Positions 59,155 through 64,000 of a stretch of DNA of 64,000 nt are shown one piece after another; the stretch's first letter is position 1, and every line of letters begins with the position of its first letter. Origin of the DNA: Bacteroidales bacterium UBA5226. Its GTDB lineage: Bacteria; Bacteroidota; Bacteroidia; Bacteroidales; UBA932. A program made the position numbers and the translations under genes. Under the pieces are notes generated by a model. That model was not told the DNA's origin. It did not search any database and worked only from the letters and a program-made list of their open reading frames with translations. The DNA is taken from positions 74,031 to 138,030 of the forward strand of contig DHUU01000014.1 of the NCBI GenBank assembly GCA_002409325.1. The letters are read 5' to 3'.

Positions 59155-60070
59155 TCCATCCCGGAATGCCGCTCCCGGTCAGACGGACGGCATCCTTGGC
59201 CGTGGTGATCAATTGCCAGTCAGGATTCTTTTCCAGCAACCCCCGCATACGGGCAAAGTCCTTGTCGGTAAAGCGGTGGTGATCCGGAAATTCCATATGG
59301 TATTCCACAAGATAGTGCTTCTGTAAATACTCTTTAAGGGGCCGGGCATTGGCTATGCCTGTTACCAGCAAGACAGGGGCTCCCGTGCCGGGCAGTGCGG
59401 CAGGATCATGCAGGGGAAGCAATGGGCCATAGGACATAAAGGTGTAAAAAACAGGAATATCTGTATATCGTTCCCCTGCTATTTTGCAATCGGTCATAGA
59501 TTCGGGACAGCGTGTATAGACTATGCAGTCAGCCCTGCGTGCTGCAGAAGGCAGGTCCCGTAACCGGCCAAAAGGCAGCAGGGTATCTTTGGTAAAAGGC
59601 CTGTTATGATCTGCCATAAGGATGTTTTTTCCGGCCCGTACCTGCCTGTGCTGGAAGGCATCATCCAGGATAATCCAGGGGTCCTGTGGGTAATCTTCAA
59701 TCAGGCGGCGTACCCCCCTTACCCGGTCTTCACATACGGCCACTACCGTTTCGGGAAAATGTCTTTTGATCTGGAGCGGCTCATCGCCCGAATCAGAGGC
59801 GGTATCGGTAAGGGCTACATACCTGAAACCCCTGGTTATACGGCCATAACCCCTGGATAGTACCATGGGGTTTTTACCCGATTCCAACAAACGGCCTGCG
59901 AGGTATTCCGTCATGGGTGTTTTTCCGGTCCCTCCAACGGTGATATTTCCCACACAGATCACCGGGACCTTAAAATCATACGATCTGAAGAATCCCCGGT
60001 CGTATAGCAGGCGCCTTAGGGTCAATGCCCATGTATATGGCGAAAGCCATTGAAGGAAAGACGTTTTCAT
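59078..60070 (-). CDS. lpxK: Tetraacyldisaccharide 4'-kinase
   Basis: A 330-residue inner-membrane-associated kinase that phosphorylates the 4' position of the lipid A precursor. It has an N-terminal anchor segment, the P-loop GNITVGGTGKTPMTEYL (about 41-57), VLSRGYGR and the DDAFQHRQV motif. It follows dus with a 4-base ATGA overlap if the ATG at 60070 is used; an ATG two codons earlier (60076) is equally possible. The C-terminal end overlaps the GH95 gene on the other strand by 77 bp. Confidence 0.94.
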   Translation of the reverse strand: MKTSFLQWLSPYTWALTLRRLLYDRGFFRSYDFKVPVICVGNITVGGTGKTPMTEYLAGRLLESGKNPMVLSRGYGRITRGFRYVALTDTASDSGDEPLQIKRHFPETVVAVCEDRVRGVRRLIEDYPQDPWIILDDAFQHRQVRAGKNILMADHNRPFTKDTLLPFGRLRDLPSAARRADCIVYTRCPESMTDCKIAGERYTDIPVFYTFMSYGPLLPLHDPAALPGTGAPVLLVTGIANARPLKEYLQKHYLVEYHMEFPDHHRFTDKDFARMRGLLEKNPDWQLITTAKDAVRLTGSGIPGWIIPVQISFFPGESEDAFFHLVTGLP

Positions 60071-61041
60071 CCCCATTTTTCTGCAATCAAATCAAGAATG
60101 CCATACAACACCTGCGGGTCATTTTCCGTTACCAGTTTTAACCGGACGGATTTAAAGTCTGCAAGTCCCTTGAAGTAACAACTCAGATGCCGCCGCATCT
60201 CCAGGATACCAACCCTTTCTCCCTTCACTTCCAGCGACCTGGCAAGATGCCTTTTGGCCAGTTCCACGCGTTCTGCCACACCCATGGGCAGAAGCAGTTC
60301 CCCGGTCTGCAGATAATGGCGTATCTCGCGGAACAGCCATGGATGACCAAAACTTGCCCTGCCAATCATAATGCCATCCACACCATACCTGTCAAAGGCT
60401 TCCCGCGCCTGCTGCGGTGTGCAGATATCCCCGTTCCCGATTATGGGTATATGAATGCGCGGATTGGCCTTAACGGCTGCAATGGGTGCCCAGTCGGCCA
60501 CCCCCTTGTACATCTGTGTCCCGGTTCTGCCATGAATGGTCAGGGCGGCGATCCCCGTATCCTGCAATGCCAGGGCAAGGTCCCCGATAATCACAGATTC
60601 ATAGTCCCACCCCAGGCGGGTCTTTACTGTGACGGGAACACGTACCGACTGCACCAGGCGCCTTGTGATCTCCACCATCCCCTGAGGATCGCGCAACCAG
60701 CCGCAACCCGCCCCCCGCCTGGCAATCTTGTGCTTGGGGCAGCCAAAATTGATATCTATCACATCCGGGGCCACTTCTTCCGCTATGCGCGCTGCCTGGA
60801 GCAATACCTCCGGAATATGCCCGTAAATCTGAATCCCTATTGGTCTTTCACTGTCAGAAATTAATAGCTTGTCCCGGCTTTTGTATGCGTCACGTATCAG
60901 GCCGTCTGCCGACACAAATTCTGTATACATCATGTCTGCTCCGTATTCCTTACAGATAAAACGGAACGAGGCATCTGTCACATCTTCCATGGGGGCAAGG
61001 AACAACGGTTCTTTTCCCAGGTCAATAGTCGCAATCTTCAT
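60067..61041 (-). CDS. dus: tRNA-dihydrouridine synthase (DusB-like)
   Basis: A 324-residue FMN enzyme that reduces uridines in tRNA D loops. The TIM-barrel start is PLFLAPMEDVTDASFR, the catalytic Cys is C101 in INFGCPKHKI, the FMN-phosphate region is PIIGNGDI, and DGIMIGRASFGHPWLF is the standard C-terminal barrel motif. The promoter TATCTTTG (61046-61053) leaves only 4 bases before the ATG, so the message should be nearly leaderless. lpxK is coupled downstream. Confidence 0.93.
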   Translation of the reverse strand: MKIATIDLGKEPLFLAPMEDVTDASFRFICKEYGADMMYTEFVSADGLIRDAYKSRDKLLISDSERPIGIQIYGHIPEVLLQAARIAEEVAPDVIDINFGCPKHKIARRGAGCGWLRDPQGMVEITRRLVQSVRVPVTVKTRLGWDYESVIIGDLALALQDTGIAALTIHGRTGTQMYKGVADWAPIAAVKANPRIHIPIIGNGDICTPQQAREAFDRYGVDGIMIGRASFGHPWLFREIRHYLQTGELLLPMGVAERVELAKRHLARSLEVKGERVGILEMRRHLSCYFKGLADFKSVRLKLVTENDPQVLYGILDLIAEKWG

Positions 61042-61045
61042 ACGA

Positions 61046-61053
61046 CAAAGATA
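61046..61053 (-). promoter_or_regulatory. -7 promoter box for dus-lpxK
   Basis: TATCTTTG on the minus strand, then TCGT, then the dus ATG. Confidence 0.65.
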
Positions 61054-61061
61054 ATTTTTTC

Positions 61062-61069
61062 TACTTTTG
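61062..61069 (+). promoter_or_regulatory. -7 promoter box for pfkA
   Basis: TACTTTTG, 7 bases before the pfkA ATG at 61077; divergent from the dus promoter with 8 bases between the boxes. Confidence 0.6.
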
Positions 61070-61076
61070 CAGTCGT

Positions 61077-62057
61077 ATGAAAAAGATCAAAACAATCGGA
61101 GTTCTCACTTCAGGTGGAGATGCTCCCGGAATGAATGCCGCAATCCGGGCTGTTGTCAGGACATCCACATATCACGGGTGCAGTGTTGTTGGGATACAGC
61201 GGGGGTTCACCGGCCTTATACAAAACCTGTTCATACCCTTGCAGAATCATTCGGTTGCACAGAAGATATCACTGGGGGGCACGTTCCTCAAATCTTCGCG
61301 CTGTCCCGAGTTCAAGACCAGGGAGGCCCGTTCTGCCGCCTGGCAGAATATGCAGCAACAGGGAATCGATGCCCTGGTAGTCATAGGCGGTGACGGATCC
61401 TTCCGGGCTGCCGACCTGCTGGTAAAGGAATTCGAACTTCAGGTCATAGGTATCCCCGGCACCATAGACAACGACATATATGGCACCGATTACACCATAG
61501 GATTCGATACCGCAGTCAACACAGCCGTACAGGCAGTGGATAAATTGCGCGACACGGCCGATTCCCACAACATGGTGTTCTTTGTAGAGGTCATGGGCCG
61601 CGATGCAGGATTCATAGCGCTAAACACTTCCATTTCGACCGGGGCCGAGGCAACCCTTATCCCCGAGACCCAGACCGATATCGGCAAACTTTGTGAATAC
61701 CTGGAACTGGAGCGGCGCAAAAACAAAACTTCGGGCATAATCATTGTGGCCGAGGGGCAGGAACAGGGAAACGCAACTACAGTGGCCGCCAAAGTCAAAG
61801 AACGGCTGCCCGGCTACGAGACCCGCGTCACCACACTGGGGCACATTCAGCGTGGCGGTGCTCCTACCGCCAACGACCGTATTCTGGCCAGTATACTGGG
61901 ACACGATGCGGTAGTGGCACTACTGGAGGGCAAGACAGGGATGATGGCAGGGCAGGTGAACAACCAGACGGTATTCACACCATTCCATGAAGCCTGCTCC
62001 CGGCATAGTGAAATAAACAAACGCTGGGTGGATATCGCCTACATTCTTTCGCTTTGA
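61077..62057 (+). CDS. pfkA: 6-phosphofructokinase (ATP type)
   Basis: A 326-residue glycolytic kinase. The N-terminal ATP loop is LTSGGDAPGMNAAIR, GGDGS (104-108) has the Gly that marks ATP rather than pyrophosphate use, and the catalytic loop is PGTIDND (about 129-135). VEVMGRDAGFIAL and LGHIQRGGAPTANDR complete the family set. It is a single-gene unit between dus and the ribosomal operon. Confidence 0.96.
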   Translation: MKKIKTIGVLTSGGDAPGMNAAIRAVVRTSTYHGCSVVGIQRGFTGLIQNLFIPLQNHSVAQKISLGGTFLKSSRCPEFKTREARSAAWQNMQQQGIDALVVIGGDGSFRAADLLVKEFELQVIGIPGTIDNDIYGTDYTIGFDTAVNTAVQAVDKLRDTADSHNMVFFVEVMGRDAGFIALNTSISTGAEATLIPETQTDIGKLCEYLELERRKNKTSGIIIVAEGQEQGNATTVAAKVKERLPGYETRVTTLGHIQRGGAPTANDRILASILGHDAVVALLEGKTGMMAGQVNNQTVFTPFHEACSRHSEINKRWVDIAYILSL

Positions 62058-62074
62058 TTTCTGGAAAAAAGTAG

Positions 62075-62142
62075 TATCTTTGCAGCCCCTTTAAATTGGG
62101 GGATCGCAATTTAATTACATAATTATTCTAAAAATCAACCAG
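62075..62142 (+). promoter_or_regulatory. Promoter and leader of rplM-rpsI
   Basis: TATCTTTG (62075-62082), followed at once by CAGCCCC, TTTAAATT, GGGGG, a small hairpin at the 5' end of the message, then about 45 AT-rich bases to the GTG start. The opening resembles the rpsO leader. Confidence 0.6.
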
Positions 62143-62595
62143 GTGAACACATTATCCTACAAGACCGTAAGCGCCAACAAAGCCACCGTTACCAAAGAGT
62201 GGGTGTTGCTGGATGCTACCGATCAGGTGTTGGGACGTCTTGCCGTAAAAGCTGCTACTATGCTCAGAGGCAAGCACAAACCCAATTATACCCCTCACGT
62301 GGACTGTGGTGATAACGTCATTATCATCAATGCAGACAAAGTCCGCCTGACCGGGAATAAACTGGACGAAAAAACGTATGTCCGGCACTCCGGATACCCT
62401 GGCGGTCAACGCAGCGAAACAGCCAAAGAGCTGCTCAAACGTAAACCGCTTGCCCTTGTGGAACACGCCATTAAAGGCATGCTCCCCAAAACTCGCCTCG
62501 GCTCTGAGCTTTTCCGTAACCTGTATGTATATCAGGGTCCGGAACATCCTCACCAGGCGCAGCAACCCAAACAAATCACTTTAAACGAAAACTAA
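62143..62595 (+). CDS. rplM: Large ribosomal subunit protein uL13
   Basis: A 150-residue uL13 with the blocks WVLLDATDQVLGRLAVKAA, HVDCGDNVIIINADKVRLTG and KGMLPKTRLGSE. The start is GTG at 62143, supported because the N terminus NTLSYKTVSANKATV matches other Bacteroidota L13 proteins from their first residues. It heads the rplM-rpsI-rpsB run. Confidence 0.96.
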   Translation: MNTLSYKTVSANKATVTKEWVLLDATDQVLGRLAVKAATMLRGKHKPNYTPHVDCGDNVIIINADKVRLTGNKLDEKTYVRHSGYPGGQRSETAKELLKRKPLALVEHAIKGMLPKTRLGSELFRNLYVYQGPEHPHQAQQPKQITLNEN

Positions 62596-62602
62596 ACAGA
62601 GC

Positions 62603-62992
62603 ATGGAAGTCATCAACGCCCTTGGAAGAAGAAAATCAGCTGTTGCTCGCGTTTACGTTCAAACCGGAAAAGGAAACATCACTATCAATGATCGTTCTTT
62701 GGAAGACTATTTTAAGGAAGGCACCCTCCAGTACATTGCCAGGCAGGCCCTGGAACTGACAGGGACCTCCTCCCAGTTTGACATCAAGGTCAACCTGGAC
62801 GGAGGCGGTGTCAAGGGACAGGCAGAAGCTTTGCGTCTGGCCATTGCCCGCGCCTTATGCAAGATCGATTCCGAAGCTTATCGTGGTGTCCTCAAAACCA
62901 ACGGGATGCTTACCCGCGATGCCCGCGAGGTAGAGCGCAAAAAACCCGGACAACCCGGCGCACGCAGACGCTTCCAGTTCAGCAAACGTTAA
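62603..62992 (+). CDS. rpsI: Small ribosomal subunit protein uS9
   Basis: A 129-residue uS9: GRRKSAVARVYVQTGKGNI at the start, GGGVKGQAEALRLAIARAL in the middle, and the RRRFQFSKR tail that reaches the P-site tRNA. It lies 7 bases after rplM. Confidence 0.97.
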   Translation: MEVINALGRRKSAVARVYVQTGKGNITINDRSLEDYFKEGTLQYIARQALELTGTSSQFDIKVNLDGGGVKGQAEALRLAIARALCKIDSEAYRGVLKTNGMLTRDAREVERKKPGQPGARRRFQFSKR

Positions 62993-63148
62993 CCGCTGAT
63001 AACCAATGCACGGCAATTGTCAAAACAACTGTGATCAATTATTTGCTGCCAGATGTTTCGGTTGCCGCGGAAAATTAAAGCGGACTGTCAGAGACACTAC
63101 CCTTTAATTGCTAAAAAGAGTAAAAACAAATATTAAAAACACAAAAAA
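62993..63148 (+). other. Intergenic leader before rpsB
   Basis: 156 bases between rpsI and rpsB, with no TAnnTTTG box that I can see, so rpsB is likely read from the rplM promoter. A weak hairpin (CCGC with GCGG) lies around 63065-63082. S2 leaders are regulatory in some bacteria; nothing here proves it. Confidence 0.35.
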
Positions 63149-64000
63149 ATGCCAAGAACAAATTTCCAGGAACTTCTTGATGCAGGAGTACATTTTGGCC
63201 ACCTCAAACGTAAGTGGAATCCTAAGATGGCTCCTTATATATTCATGGAGAAAAACGGGATCCATATCATTGACCTGCACAAAACCATTGTTAAGATAGA
63301 AGAAGCCAGCACTGTAGCAAAACAGCTGGCCAAAGCCGGCCGGAAAATCCTGTTTGTCGCCACCAAGAAACAAGCCAAAGACATTGTGGCAGAAGCCGCT
63401 AAAGAAGTGAACATGCCTTATGTCACGGAACGCTGGCCGGGCGGAATGCTCACCAACTTTCCCACCATTCGCAAAGCCGTCAAAAAAATGAACACCATTG
63501 ATAAAATGATGACAGACGGCACCTTTGAAACCCTTGCAAAGCGCGAGCGCCTGCAGGTTACCCGCCAGCGTGCCAAGCTGGAGAAAAACCTGGGGTCTAT
63601 CGCCGACCTGAACCGTTTGCCTGCTGCCCTTTTTGTGGTGGATATCCAGAAAGAGATCAACGCCGTAAAAGAGGCATCCCGTTTGAATATACCGATTATC
63701 GCCATGGTTGATACTTGCTGCGATCCCACACCCATTGATTTTGTGATCCCGGCAAACGACGATGCAGCCAAATCCATTTCCCTGATTGTCAATCTTTTCC
63801 GACAGGCTATAAGTGAAGGCCTTGACGAACGCAAATTGGAAAAGGACAAGGAAGTTAGCTTCGATCTGTCGGAAGAAGAAGACTCGGATGCCCCTGCAAA
63901 ACGCATCCGCAGCCGCAGGCAGCGTATTGATGAAAGCAGGAAAGAAGAGACTCCTGTAAAAGTTAAGGAGATGGAACCCGTGAAGCACGAAGCTGCTCCC
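63149..64000 (+). CDS. rpsB: Small ribosomal subunit protein uS2, cut by the window end
   Basis: 284 codons are present and the frame is open at base 64000. The S2 core is clear: LLDAGVHFGHLKRKWNPKMA, FVATKKQAKDIV, ERWPGGMLTNFPTIRKA, LPAALFVVDIQKEINAVKEA, IPIIAMVDTCCDP and DFVIPANDDA. After about residue 225 comes a charged extension (EEEDSDAPAKRIRSRRQRID onward), rich in Glu, Lys and Arg, which makes it longer than typical S2. The A-rich AAAAAAATG start context is normal for the phylum. Confidence 0.95.
   Translation, partial: MPRTNFQELLDAGVHFGHLKRKWNPKMAPYIFMEKNGIHIIDLHKTIVKIEEASTVAKQLAKAGRKILFVATKKQAKDIVAEAAKEVNMPYVTERWPGGMLTNFPTIRKAVKKMNTIDKMMTDGTFETLAKRERLQVTRQRAKLEKNLGSIADLNRLPAALFVVDIQKEINAVKEASRLNIPIIAMVDTCCDPTPIDFVIPANDDAAKSISLIVNLFRQAISEGLDERKLEKDKEVSFDLSEEEDSDAPAKRIRSRRQRIDESRKEETPVKVKEMEPVKHEAAP

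Noticed and set aside
63104..63988. 294-codon minus-strand frame over rpsB
   Set aside because: Antisense to an unmistakable S2 coding sequence.
1..64000. CRISPR arrays, insertion sequences, prophage, rRNA genes, restriction or toxin systems
   Set aside because: I looked for regularly spaced direct repeats, transposase or integrase motifs and long RNA genes and saw none.

Overview
The window reads as a chromosomal segment of an anaerobic, fermentative member of the Bacteroidales (Bacteroidota). Evidence: the Bacteroidota-type promoter -7 box TAnnTTTG stands in front of about twenty transcription units. There are many lipoproteins, a TonB receptor ending in Phe, LpxK, and families typical of the phylum (DUF4837, DUF5009, CotH, DUF5117-type metalloprotease, GlsB-like acyltransferase, long-tailed S16). 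Gene packing is tight, and the three tRNA genes lack an encoded CCA. No genus can be named from the sequence alone. The left end (1-4623) holds the start of a leftward operon (hotdog dehydratase plus DUF3261-like lipoprotein, possibly the edge of an aryl-polyene or flexirubin cluster) and a complete trimeric NAD-linked [FeFe]-hydrogenase, hydC-hydB-hydA, closed by a perfect palindromic terminator.

From 4734 to 28839 there is mostly housekeeping: a TspO-like membrane protein, a CDF metal exporter, a 600-bp hairpin-rich spacer beside tRNA-Leu, OsmC, MiaB, two small envelope proteins, a GlsB-like acyltransferase, RpoN, an amidohydrolase, Upp, RadC, tRNA-Glu with rpsT, the leftward M23-dxr-rseP-DUF4837 operon, the rightward ruvX-def-phosphomannomutase-DUF5009-MATE-cytidylate-kinase-like operon, an orphan lipoprotein, and rpsP-rimM.

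The block 29021-34046 is the most suggestive part. A TM1266-family protein (the putative regulator normally found with [FeFe]-hydrogenase maturation genes) is co-transcribed with a TonB receptor. A complete ABC importer (lipoprotein binding protein, permease, ATPase) diverges from the same promoter region. With HydABC 27 kb away, this looks like a hydrogenase-linked uptake route across both membranes; the substrate is unknown. The ATPase gene runs 9 bp into tRNA-Pro on the other strand.

The right half has a VanX-like dipeptidase, an SPFH - small Arc-like - YqaA operon, a GH5 enzyme, a rightward run of CotH-like, metalloprotease, HAD and alpha-2-macroglobulin genes, rpsO-pnp, a glycosidase group (GH92 facing GH2+GH95, no SusC/SusD), lpxK-dus, pfkA, and the ribosomal operon rplM-rpsI-rpsB, which is cut by the window end.

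Two non-coding themes recur. One is a dispersed palindromic element, seen three times, with a conserved A-rich loop and arms that differ between copies yet stay self-complementary. The other is a fixed TAnnTTTG-N4-ATG arrangement at five genes, which predicts almost leaderless mRNAs.
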